Shown here: piece by piece, positions 8,993 through 16,454 of the stretch | How the letters are laid out: the number at the start of each line of letters is the position of its first letter | Numbering within the stretch: the first letter of the stretch is position 1 | NCBI GenBank assembly: GCA_022241605.1 | Contig: JAKOMQ010000001.1 | Location: 1 to 64,000 of the forward strand | DNA length: 64,000 nucleotides | Source of the DNA: Aquimonas sp. | Lineage (GTDB): Bacteria; Pseudomonadota; Gammaproteobacteria; Xanthomonadales; Xanthomonadaceae | Direction: 5' to 3' | Program-made: the position numbers and the translations under genes | Notes under the pieces: model-generated | Databases searched by the model: none | Told to the model about the DNA's origin: nothing | What the model saw: only the letters and a program-made list of their open reading frames with translations

Positions 8993-9754
8993 CTAATCGC
9001 GGATATCCGCGACGGCCTCATGACCGAAGTCCGGGAGATGCAGCCATGCGACAAGCTTGGCGGCGGCGGCCTCGGGGCTGTCAAGCACGCCGCTATGGTG
9101 CAGGTTCTCGAACACTGGCTGCGCCGCAAAGTGCCGCGCATCCGAGCCACGCAGCTGGACCTGCATGCCGGTATCGATGATGCCCGGAGCCAGCGAGACG
9201 GCCTTGAGCGGCCAGGCCTGGCCCTGCTGCTCTTCCGCCAAAGTGCGCGTGAAGTGATCGAGGCCGGCCTTGACTGCGCAATAGGTTGCAACCCCGGCCA
9301 GCGGACGCCGCCCCAGCCCGGAAGAAATGTTCAGCAAGCGGCGGTCCAGCTCCCAGCCCGCACTGCCCAGCAGCAGCGCGCGGCTCAGCAGCATGGGTGC
9401 CAGCAGACCGACCGCGAGGCCAGCCTCGATCGCCTGCGGCGACTGCGACTCGATCGGCCCCGGCTGCTCCAGCAACGCAGCGTTGTTGACCAAGGCCACA
9501 AGCTCCAGGCCGTCGGGCCCCCGCTCAGTCAGCCAGGCCTGCAGGCGCCCGGCGACGGCTGCAGGCTGGGCGAGGTCCACCTGCCATTGGGTCGCCACGC
9601 CACCGGCGGCGGCCGCTGCATCCTCCAGGCCCTCGTCGCGACCGCGCGACAGGCACAGCAGCTCGATGCCCGGCTTCAACAGCGCCCGTGCCAGCGAGCG
9701 CCCAAGGCCACGGCTGGCGCCGGTCAGAATGTAGAAACGTTGCGTGGACTGCAT
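8993..9754 (-). CDS. Short-chain dehydrogenase/reductase (sepiapterin-reductase-like)
   Basis: 253 aa. The Rossmann glycine motif TGASRGLG is at 11-18, VNNAALL near 90, and the catalytic set is Ser in NISSGLG with YCAVK about 14 residues later. All key residues of a classical NAD(P)H-dependent oxidoreductase are present. The arrangement of LSRG after the first strand and PGIIDTGMQ near the C-terminus resembles bacterial sepiapterin reductase / YueD-type members. The substrate is unknown. The ATG at 9754 shares its A with the stop codon of the upstream AsmA-like gene (TGATG), which indicates one transcript with coupled translation. Confidence 0.85.
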   Translation of the reverse strand: MQSTQRFYILTGASRGLGRSLARALLKPGIELLCLSRGRDEGLEDAAAAAGGVATQWQVDLAQPAAVAGRLQAWLTERGPDGLELVALVNNAALLEQPGPIESQSPQAIEAGLAVGLLAPMLLSRALLLGSAGWELDRRLLNISSGLGRRPLAGVATYCAVKAGLDHFTRTLAEEQQGQAWPLKAVSLAPGIIDTGMQVQLRGSDARHFAAQPVFENLHHSGVLDSPEAAAAKLVAWLHLPDFGHEAVADIRD

Positions 9755-11805
9755 CAATCGATCCTCGGAGGCTGGCCTTCGGTCACGGCCTTCAGCCGCG
9801 CCACCAGCACCGGCCAGTCGACCTGACGCTGGATGCCGTTGACGGTGATGCGAGGCACACCTGAGCCTTCGACAATGGTGTAACCGCGCGGGTTGGGAGC
9901 CACTCCATCCATGTGGCAGACGTTGCGCTGCAGCCGGCAGGCGATGCCGATCCGGCTGTAGGCGAAGGATTCAAAGCTGCGCAGCATGCCCTGCTGCAGG
10001 GCGGCTGCTGCACCCAGCCCACCCACGGAGGACAGGTCCGTCACCGCGCGCTGGCTGATCCTGCGCCGTTCGCTGGCGCTGGGGTCGGTCTCGAAGCGGG
10101 CATCGAAGGCAATCGGCTCCCAGTCGACCAGACGCAGTGCGTGAATATGGCCGCGCATGCGCCCGGTGATCTCGCCGAAACCAAAGGCACGCGTGAGCGG
10201 CGCCAGATCCAGCCGCGCCATCTCGACGTCGGCTGCCAGCATGGGCAGCACGCCAAACGGCCGCTCCACCCGCAGGCCGGCGATACGCACTTCGCCGTCG
10301 AAAACCTGCATGCGCAGCTCGCCGTCGAGGCCCAGCACGCCGTCGCGGTAGGCCACGCCCGGGATCTGTCCCGACAGCTTGCCTTCGAAAGCGGGCCAGC
10401 CAAAGGCTGCCGACAGCGCGCCCAGGTCCAGCCCCTGCAGATCCAGCGCAAGATCAAAACGAGTGCTTGCCTCCTCCTCCGCTGCCGGCCGCCACTGCAG
10501 CCGCTGCAGCTCGAGCGCGCCGCCCAGCACGTCCAGCACCATCGGCGCGTCAAGCCCGAACCCGCCACCCGTGCTGACGGTTTGCATGCGACCCGCACCG
10601 AGGCTCAAGCCATACACGCTGGCCGTGCTCCACGTCAGCTCGCCTGCCTTGGTCGAGGTGTCGGCCGTCCACCCGAGCACGCCGCCCGCGCCGCTCATCT
10701 CGAAGCGTCCGGCCGCGTCCACCAAGGCCAGCCCTTCAGGCTCGAAGTCGATCGACTGCATTGCGCCCGCCTGCTTCTGCAGCTGCAGCCGCAGGCCGCC
10801 GCGGGCTTGCAGACCGGAGAACCCCAGGGTGCCGGCGGCGGTTTCCAGATAACGCTGCAGCATCAGATCAGCGCGACTGCTGCGCAGATCGAGCCGCAGG
10901 TCGGGCAACCAGTCCTCGGCGACCAGATCAACGCGTCCGCTGGCCTCCAGCCGCAGCGCGGTCGGGTCATCCAGCAGCAGGCGCTGCAGGGTCCATCGGT
11001 CGGCGGCACCCAGCAGGGCCAGCTGCAGCTGGACCGGCTGCGCGGGCAGCGCAGCGTAGAGCGCCCCCACCAGCACTTCGCCCCCGCTCAGGGCCAGCTC
11101 GGTCTGCACGCGCGCCTGATCGGCCAGCTCCAGCCGAAGCCGGCCCTGCGCATTCAAGCCCTCGGCGGCGATGCTGCCGTCCTGCGTGTCCAGGCCCAAA
11201 CCATCCACCCGGATCTGTCCGTCGAGACGCAGCGGCTGGCTGTCCACCTCCATCGCCAGCTCGACGTTGACCAGCCCGCCGGTCAAACGTGCCGCCTCCC
11301 ACAGCTCGCCCAGCAGCGGCTGCAGCCAGCCGGAGGGTAGGCGCTCCGCACGCAGGTGCAGACGTGGATCGGTTTCACCTTGCGGATTAGCCCCGCCCTG
11401 ATGGGCCGCCAGCCGCATGCGTCCACGCACCAGGCTCAGCTCGGTGCGGCCGCGGGTCCAATCCAATGACAGTTCGCCGGCCGCTGCGCCAGCAGCGCGC
11501 AGCGGGCCATCGCAGCGCCAGCTCGCCACATCGCGAGGGCGCAGCTCGCAGTTCCAGCGCAGGTCCTGGAAGCGATACCCGAAGCCATCCATGTCGAGCC
11601 GATCCACCTCCAGGCGCAAGCCCAAACCGGCGCCAGGCGACGCCGGCGAGCTCAGCTGCAGGCGCACACCCTCGGCCAGCACCGGGCCCTGCTGGATGCG
11701 CTCAGCCTCGGCGCGCAGGACGGTGGCGCAGGTAAAGCCGGGCAGCCACAGCAGCAGGGCCGCCATCACGGCAAACAGGCGGCGGCTGGAAATTGGCGCG
11801 GTCAT
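9754..11805 (-). CDS. Large exported AsmA/YdbH-like protein
   Basis: 683 aa from the ATG at 11805. An N-terminal hydrophobic segment (residues 9-26, FAVMAALLLWLPGFTCAT) suggests an anchor or signal peptide. The rest is rich in alternating L-x-L strands (LELADQ, LRLEASGRVDL, LDLRSS), typical of the beta-rich bridge-like AsmA/YdbH/TamB proteins that span the periplasm and move phospholipids. The C-terminal block RISQRAVTDLSSVGG, then IACRLQRNVCHMDGV, GYTIVEGSGVPRI and VDWPVLVARLK, looks like the conserved tail of the YdbH-type group. That function is inferred from architecture; no catalytic motif exists. It is upstream of and overlaps the SDR gene, and diverges from the REC-HPt gene with about 50 bp between starts. 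Confidence 0.7.
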   Translation of the reverse strand: MTAPISSRRLFAVMAALLLWLPGFTCATVLRAEAERIQQGPVLAEGVRLQLSSPASPGAGLGLRLEVDRLDMDGFGYRFQDLRWNCELRPRDVASWRCDGPLRAAGAAAGELSLDWTRGRTELSLVRGRMRLAAHQGGANPQGETDPRLHLRAERLPSGWLQPLLGELWEAARLTGGLVNVELAMEVDSQPLRLDGQIRVDGLGLDTQDGSIAAEGLNAQGRLRLELADQARVQTELALSGGEVLVGALYAALPAQPVQLQLALLGAADRWTLQRLLLDDPTALRLEASGRVDLVAEDWLPDLRLDLRSSRADLMLQRYLETAAGTLGFSGLQARGGLRLQLQKQAGAMQSIDFEPEGLALVDAAGRFEMSGAGGVLGWTADTSTKAGELTWSTASVYGLSLGAGRMQTVSTGGGFGLDAPMVLDVLGGALELQRLQWRPAAEEEASTRFDLALDLQGLDLGALSAAFGWPAFEGKLSGQIPGVAYRDGVLGLDGELRMQVFDGEVRIAGLRVERPFGVLPMLAADVEMARLDLAPLTRAFGFGEITGRMRGHIHALRLVDWEPIAFDARFETDPSASERRRISQRAVTDLSSVGGLGAAAALQQGMLRSFESFAYSRIGIACRLQRNVCHMDGVAPNPRGYTIVEGSGVPRITVNGIQRQVDWPVLVARLKAVTEGQPPRID

Positions 11806-11856
11806 ACGGCAAGCATAGCCTCTGCCATCCTGCCCACCGCCTGCCAAAGGAAACGA

Positions 11857-12552
11857 ATGTCGAGGACCACCCAACCACCGCGCGTCCTGCTGGTCGAGGA
11901 TGATCCCGTAAGCGCTGATTTCCTGGCTCAGCTACTGCGGGGCTTTGGCTTGGAAGTCGCGTTGGCCATGGACGTCGATGAGGCCAAGGCGCTATTGGCG
12001 AGCCCGGCTGGCGCGTTCACGCTGGCGCTGGTCGATCAGAACCTCGCCGGCGGCAGCGGCGAACTGCTGCTGGACAGCCCGAACCGACCGCCCATGCTGG
12101 CGATCAGCGCGGAAATGTCCGCCGACGAGCGCGAACGCTTGTGTACCGCAGGCTTCGTCGCCTGCCTGCGCAAGCCGCTGGACGGCGTCAGGCTGGCCTC
12201 TGCCCTGCGTTCGCTCGGGCTGGTTCCGCCCGACTTCGACGAGCTTCGCGGGCTGGAGGTCGCGGCTGGCGATCCGGTGGTGCTGGCTGGCCTGCGCGAG
12301 TTGCTCCGCGGGGACTTGCCGCAGCGTCATTTTGCCCTGCAGTCCGCGCTGGCCCGGCACGACACCGCCGCCGCCCGCGCGGAGTTGCACACCCTGCTGG
12401 GCAGCTGCCGACTCACCGGAGCGCTGCGCCTGGAGCGCGCGGTAGAGGCGCTCATCGCGGCACTGCAAACGGACGATCGGGCGCAGGCCTGGGACGAGCT
12501 CGAGGCCGCGATACACGCGCTTCTCCTGCCTGCCTCAGTTGGCCAAGGGTGA
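11857..12552 (+). CDS. Response regulator receiver domain fused to an HPt domain
   Basis: 231 aa. Residues 9-120 form a receiver domain with acidic E14-D15-D16, phosphoacceptor D60 (LALVDQNL) and conserved K106 (LRKPLDG). Residues 130-225 form an HPt four-helix bundle with His178 in ELHTLLGSCRLTGA, matching the usual H-x-L-x-G-S core. No DNA-binding or enzymatic output is attached, so it should act as a phosphotransfer relay from a hybrid histidine kinase to another regulator. No partner kinase is adjacent. GGAAACGA precedes the start. The stop codon overlaps the left edge of a family C repeat. Assignment of both domains is confident; the pathway is unknown. Confidence 0.83.
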   Translation: MSRTTQPPRVLLVEDDPVSADFLAQLLRGFGLEVALAMDVDEAKALLASPAGAFTLALVDQNLAGGSGELLLDSPNRPPMLAISAEMSADERERLCTAGFVACLRKPLDGVRLASALRSLGLVPPDFDELRGLEVAAGDPVVLAGLRELLRGDLPQRHFALQSALARHDTAAARAELHTLLGSCRLTGALRLERAVEALIAALQTDDRAQAWDELEAAIHALLLPASVGQG

Positions 12553-12665
12553 GTCCGGATACGGCCGAAGGCGCGAAGAGCATCCAGGGTGGCACTGTGG
12601 CGGCGACGAGCAACGCCAAGCCAGGCCCAAAGACGCCGTCAGGCCCTGATGATTTGTCGCGCTAC
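12551..12665 (+). repeat. Family C dispersed repeat, copy C1
   Basis: Shares GTCCGGATACGGCC...GTGGCGGCGACGAGCAACGCC and CCCAAAGACGCCGTCAGG with copies near 24375, 26158 (reverse), 42325 (reverse) and 49635. C1 and C5 also share CCTGATGA followed by a T-rich/CGCG segment. It begins at the stop codon of the REC-HPt gene. Confidence 0.6.
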
Positions 12666-12722
12666 GCCAGCGTCAAGGAGCTCGCCAGCGCTTGGGACCC
12701 GCTCGACGCCGTCGGAGAGCCA

Positions 12723-12905
12723 CAGAGCACGTGAAAAATCCATCCGCCTGCTGCGGCCGCCGCTTAACGCTCGTGGCGGCAGCGCGCTGCGCGAATTCCG
12801 CGGCCATTTGGCCCGCCAAACTCCCTTTAATTCGCGCAGCGCGACTTGCCACGAACGCCCAGAGACGCCCTCTCCACGGCGTCTGGGGCTTTTCATAACG
12901 CTCTG
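12723..12905 (+). repeat. Family A palindromic element, copy A1
   Basis: The 183-bp element has imperfect terminal inverted repeats (CAGAGCACGTGAAAAATCC and, on the other strand, CAGAGCGTTATGAAAAGCC) and a second inverted pair inside (GCGCTGCGCGAATT on both arms). It closes on the central hairpin TTTGG-CCCG-CCAAA. The two roughly 90-nt arms align over their whole length. Related copies are at 25510, 40966 (internally deleted) and 49890. There is no coding capacity. The 95 bp between it and nei hold an imperfect hairpin (CCCCTCAG...CTGAAGGGG) and no gene. Confidence 0.75.
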
Positions 12906-13000
12906 AGAGAAACCCCTCAGCCGCTTGCGGCGTCCGGACTCCGCAGGGGCTCTGAAGGGGTGCCGACGCAGCCTTCGCATTGCGGCTGGAAACTACGCAC

Positions 13001-13822
13001 ATGCCCGAAGGCCCTGAAATCCGCCGAGCCGCCGATCAACTCGCCCGAGCCGTGGTCGGCAAGGTGCTCGAAAACGTGTGGTTCGCGTTTCCTGAGCTCG
13101 CGCTGCAGGCGGCTGGCCTGGTGGGACGTCGAGTGTTGGCCATCGAACCCCATGGCAAAGCGCTGCTGACGCACTTCGAGGGTGGGCAGAGCCTTTACTC
13201 GCACAACCAGCTGTACGGCGTCTGGAAGGTCACCCGCGCCGGCGATCGTCCACAGACCACCCGCAGCCTGCGCGTGGCGCTTGAGACCCGCAGCAAGGGC
13301 ATCCTGCTGTATTCGGCCTCTGACATCGAACTGTGGCCCACGCAACGGCTGAGCGAGCACCCCTTCCTCGCAAAGCTCGGCCCCGACGTGCTGGACGCGC
13401 GGCTGCAGCCGATGCAGGTGGCCGAGCGCCTGCTAGGCAGCCGTTTCCGCGGGCGGGCGCTGTCAGCCCTGCTGCTGGACCAAAGCTTCCTGGCCGGCAT
13501 GGGTAACTATTTGCGCTCGGAGGTGCTGTTTGAAGCAGTCGTGGCGCCGGACCTGAGGCCACGCGACCTATCGACCGAGCAGATCGAGGCCTTGGCCGAT
13601 GCGCTGCTGGCGGTGCCCCGGCGCAGCTATGCCACGCGTGGAGTGGCCCGAAGGCGCGGCGCCAGACTGCGCCCGGACCTGCAGGTCGACCACGGCGAGC
13701 GCTTCCGTTTCCGCGTATTCGACCGCGCCGGCGAACCCTGCGAGGCATGCGGCAGCCTGCTGGAACGCAGCGACGCTGGCGGGCGCCGCCTGTACTGGTG
13801 CCCGCGCTGCCAGGCGTGCTGA
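13001..13822 (+). CDS. nei: Endonuclease VIII / Fpg-Nei family DNA glycosylase
   Basis: 273 aa. The mature N-terminus MPEGPEIRRA supplies the catalytic Pro2 and Glu3 of Fpg/Nei glycosylases, and PEGPEI (rather than PELPEV) places it with Nei, which removes oxidised pyrimidines and nicks the abasic site. The helix-two-turn-helix block LLDQSFLAGMGNYLRSEVLF is intact, and the C-terminal zinc finger uses C247, C250, C267 and C270. The ATG at 13001 is required because the Pro must follow the initiator Met; a start seven codons upstream would bury it. It stands alone between a repeat and a cyclophilin gene. Confidence 0.92.
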   Translation: MPEGPEIRRAADQLARAVVGKVLENVWFAFPELALQAAGLVGRRVLAIEPHGKALLTHFEGGQSLYSHNQLYGVWKVTRAGDRPQTTRSLRVALETRSKGILLYSASDIELWPTQRLSEHPFLAKLGPDVLDARLQPMQVAERLLGSRFRGRALSALLLDQSFLAGMGNYLRSEVLFEAVVAPDLRPRDLSTEQIEALADALLAVPRRSYATRGVARRRGARLRPDLQVDHGERFRFRVFDRAGEPCEACGSLLERSDAGGRRLYWCPRCQAC

Positions 13823-13894
13823 CAAGCGCACTCGTGCTGCCGTCGGCATAGGCGGTTATCCTTCGCGGCCACGTGATGCCATGGAGGATGAATG

Positions 13895-14860
13895 ATGAGC
13901 TTGAAGAGCGTGCTGGGCGCTGCGTGTGTCGTACTTGTTTCGGCCGTCGTCAGCATGGGCGCAAGCGCGCAGAACCCGCGCGTGCTCATGGACACCGACC
14001 TCGGGCCATTGATTCTGGAGCTGGATCCGGCGCGCGCACCTGCCACTGTGACCAACTTTTTGGCCTACGTTGACCGCGGCGACTACAACAACACCGTTTT
14101 CCATCGGATTGTGCCCGACTTCGTGGCGCAGGCAGGTATCACTCGCGAGAACGGCTCCTCGATCCAGCAGCGCGCGCCAGTCGCGAGCGAGCGGGGCAAT
14201 GGGTTGCTCAACAGGCGCGGAACAGTGGCCATGGCGCTGAGCGCGCTTGGTAACCAGTACAACTACACCTCCGCGACGTCGAGCTTCTTCTTCAATACCG
14301 TCGACAACCCCGAACTGGATCCTGATTTCACCGTGTTCGGGCGCGTCGTGAGTGGAATCGAAAACCTGGATGCCATTGCAAGCACCGCTCGATACGTCAA
14401 TACCACGACGCCTATTCGAGCCCCGCTGATCCGCCGCGCCGTCCGCGTCAGTGATTTTCCTATTCTTGAGCTCCACACCGGCGCCTGGTTCGACCCTGCC
14501 AGATCCGGCCGCGGATTTAGTGTCGAGATTGCCGACGGCGGCGGCTCCGGCGCGCAGCCGCTGATCATCGTCTACTGGTACGACTATTTTGAAGGCGAGC
14601 AGGTCTGGATGAATGGCGTTGCCCAGTTCAACTGGGGAGACAGCGAGGTGGAGATCCCGCTGGGCATCACCCGCGGGGCACAGTGGGGTGCGGACTTCGA
14701 CCCCGCCGACGTCGAGCGCGCGGGCGACTGGGGCACCCTGACCGTGCGCTTCGAAAGCTGCGCGCGCGGCCGCTTCAGCTACCGCTCGGCCTTCGGTGAC
14801 GGCGAGCTGGAACTGCAGCGGCTGACCCGCCCGGTGGGAGCTCGCTGCAGCGAGCCGTAA
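13895..14860 (+). CDS. Exported cyclophilin-type peptidyl-prolyl isomerase with extra C-terminal domain
   Basis: 321 aa. A signal peptide (residues 1-25, ending GASAQ) is followed by a cyclophilin domain (about 29-187). The active-site stretch FHRIVPDFVAQAG (69-81) is intact, so isomerase activity in the periplasm or outside is expected. Residues about 193-321 form a second domain starting TGAWFDPARSGRGFSVEI and containing YWYDYFEGEQVWMNG. Similar 'WFDPARSGxGF...YWY' modules end many secreted proteins in this bacterial order (recollection); the function is unknown. GGAGG lies 7 nt before the ATG at 13895; an ATG at 13892 is the alternative. The fusion of a foldase to this tail is the unusual point. 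Confidence 0.87.
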   Translation: MSLKSVLGAACVVLVSAVVSMGASAQNPRVLMDTDLGPLILELDPARAPATVTNFLAYVDRGDYNNTVFHRIVPDFVAQAGITRENGSSIQQRAPVASERGNGLLNRRGTVAMALSALGNQYNYTSATSSFFFNTVDNPELDPDFTVFGRVVSGIENLDAIASTARYVNTTTPIRAPLIRRAVRVSDFPILELHTGAWFDPARSGRGFSVEIADGGGSGAQPLIIVYWYDYFEGEQVWMNGVAQFNWGDSEVEIPLGITRGAQWGADFDPADVERAGDWGTLTVRFESCARGRFSYRSAFGDGELELQRLTRPVGARCSEP

Positions 14861-14994
14861 GCGACGTTGCGCGAGGCACCCTCAGCAGCCGAGCTGGCGT
14901 GATGCCAGCGCACCACCGCGCGCCCTCGGCGTGGTCAGGCCGCAGCCATCGAAGCCACACGGCAGATTGCAGCCTTCAGGTTCGGAGAACTCGC

Positions 14995-16203
14995 ATGCCT
15001 AAGTTCCACCCTCACGCACAGCTCGGCGCGACAGGTCTGCTGCCCGCAGCCGTCAGCGCTGTACTTCTCGCCGCCTGCGCCAGCGCCACTGTGAACGCGC
15101 CGGCCGACACTGACCCGGCCTGGATCCCGCTTCACTGCGAGCAGCGCAGCTTCAGCGTGGCGTATCAGGAAGAACAGGCCTGGCTGCGCGAGGGAGCCCG
15201 CAAAAGCCCGCTCGCGCAGGCGCGCGCCGCGTCGGGCGCGCGCTACTCCGGCCGCCATGGCGATTTCGCAGTCGAACTGTGGGAAAAGGGTGGCCAGGTC
15301 CAGCTGAATCTCGGCGGAGACGCGCTGGCCTGCGTGCACCCTGAGCAGCTGCCCTGGCGCAAGCTCGTCTGCGGCGAGGCCACCTGGCAGGTCGCCTTTG
15401 CGCCGCAGCGCGCGTGGCTGCGCTCAGGCGACACCCTGGCATCGCTGCAGCGGGTGAGCTCCGAGTGGGGTACGCGCTACGCGGGGCCGTGGCTGTCGGA
15501 CAGCGTCGATCTGTGGCATCAGGGCCGCACTGTCAGCCTGCGGCTCGGCGCGTCCGAAGCGATCCATTGCGACGACAGCGCCGACTATTCGGCGCAGGGC
15601 AATGAACCGTTCTGGCGGATCGAGCAGCACGGCGAGGTGTTCGAGCTGGATCAGCTCGGAGCGCCGGGACTGTGGGCCGGCAGCCTCATCGAACTACGCA
15701 GCGAGCCCGGCATGACCCGAATCGACGCACAGGGCACGGCCGCTGGTGACCTGCTGCGCCTTGTCCTTGCGCCGGGCGTGTGTCGCGACAGCATGAGCGG
15801 GATGCCCTTTCCAGACAGCGTGCGCGTCGAATTCCAGGGCGAAACCCTGCAGGGATGCGGCGGCCTGCCGGAGCGCCTGCTGACGACAGGCGCGTGGCAG
15901 CCCGAGAGCGTGCCTGCGCTGGCGCGTGCGCAGCTGCTGCGCTTCGAGGAGGCGGGACAGCTGGCGTTCGAGGGCCGCTGCAACCTGCATCGCGGGCGGT
16001 GGCAGCTGAGCGGCGAAGGTCTGCAGCTGAGCTTTACGTCCTCAACGCTGCGCGCCTGCGACGACGCGACCGAGGCCGAGGACAGGCGGCGTCTGGCGGC
16101 CTTGACTGCCACTGTCCGGCATGGCTTCGACACTGATGGCGCTCTTTTGCTGTACGCCGGCGATGACAGCGTGCTGCGGCTGCGTGTAGCCGCTGGCGAC
16201 TGA
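14995..16203 (+). CDS. Multi-domain lipoprotein (two MliC-like modules, COG3650-like and META/HslJ-like domains)
   Basis: 402 aa. A lipoprotein signal ends in LLAAC with Cys28. Residues about 40-112 and 118-187 are two related repeats (IPLHC...AWLREGARKSP and KLVCGEATWQVAF...AWLRSG). Their C-x-n-L-x-L-G pattern resembles MliC, the membrane-bound inhibitor of C-type lysozyme. From about 200, NEPFWRIEQ... and SGMPFPD...LQGCGG match the COG3650 membrane-protein pattern. Residues about 295-402 (FEGRCNLHRGRWQL, ...TLRACDD) resemble META/HslJ domains. The combination suggests an outer-membrane lipoprotein protecting the envelope, for example against lysozyme. This is inference from domain likeness only. 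CGGAGAA precedes the ATG at 14995. Confidence 0.75.
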   Translation: MPKFHPHAQLGATGLLPAAVSAVLLAACASATVNAPADTDPAWIPLHCEQRSFSVAYQEEQAWLREGARKSPLAQARAASGARYSGRHGDFAVELWEKGGQVQLNLGGDALACVHPEQLPWRKLVCGEATWQVAFAPQRAWLRSGDTLASLQRVSSEWGTRYAGPWLSDSVDLWHQGRTVSLRLGASEAIHCDDSADYSAQGNEPFWRIEQHGEVFELDQLGAPGLWAGSLIELRSEPGMTRIDAQGTAAGDLLRLVLAPGVCRDSMSGMPFPDSVRVEFQGETLQGCGGLPERLLTTGAWQPESVPALARAQLLRFEEAGQLAFEGRCNLHRGRWQLSGEGLQLSFTSSTLRACDDATEAEDRRRLAALTATVRHGFDTDGALLLYAGDDSVLRLRVAAGD

Positions 16204-16454
16204 GCGCATGTCAGAACCATCCGCATGGCTGCGGGCGCGAGCTCTGGTTCGGCCTGCGATCTGCACCAGCTCCACTGCAGATCCCTGTCGATTGCCTGAA
16301 CGTTTGCTCGCCGTGCCGCGTCGGGTTTCTTCCCACAGCGCGCGCCCTGTCACAGTTCGTAACGACAGATGGAAAATTGTGCGGCACGCATCGGAAACAG
16401 GGGTTTCGCGCGCCTAGCCTCTGCAGCCACCGATCGCTTCCGGCTGTTTTGAAC

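Noticed and set aside
9913..11340. Open frame of 475 codons on the plus strand opposite the AsmA-like gene
   Set aside because: It is Gln/Arg/Pro-rich without any domain; the minus-strand gene has a signal segment, beta-rich pattern and coupled downstream SDR.
12141..12734. Alternative frame inside the REC-HPt gene reaching into C1
   Set aside because: Arg-rich out-of-frame reading; the REC and HPt residues are in the other frame.
12551..12905. Possible non-coding RNA gene in the C1-A1 region
   Set aside because: The folding potential is explained by the palindromic repeat, and no independent promoter/terminator pair was found. Kept as repeats only.
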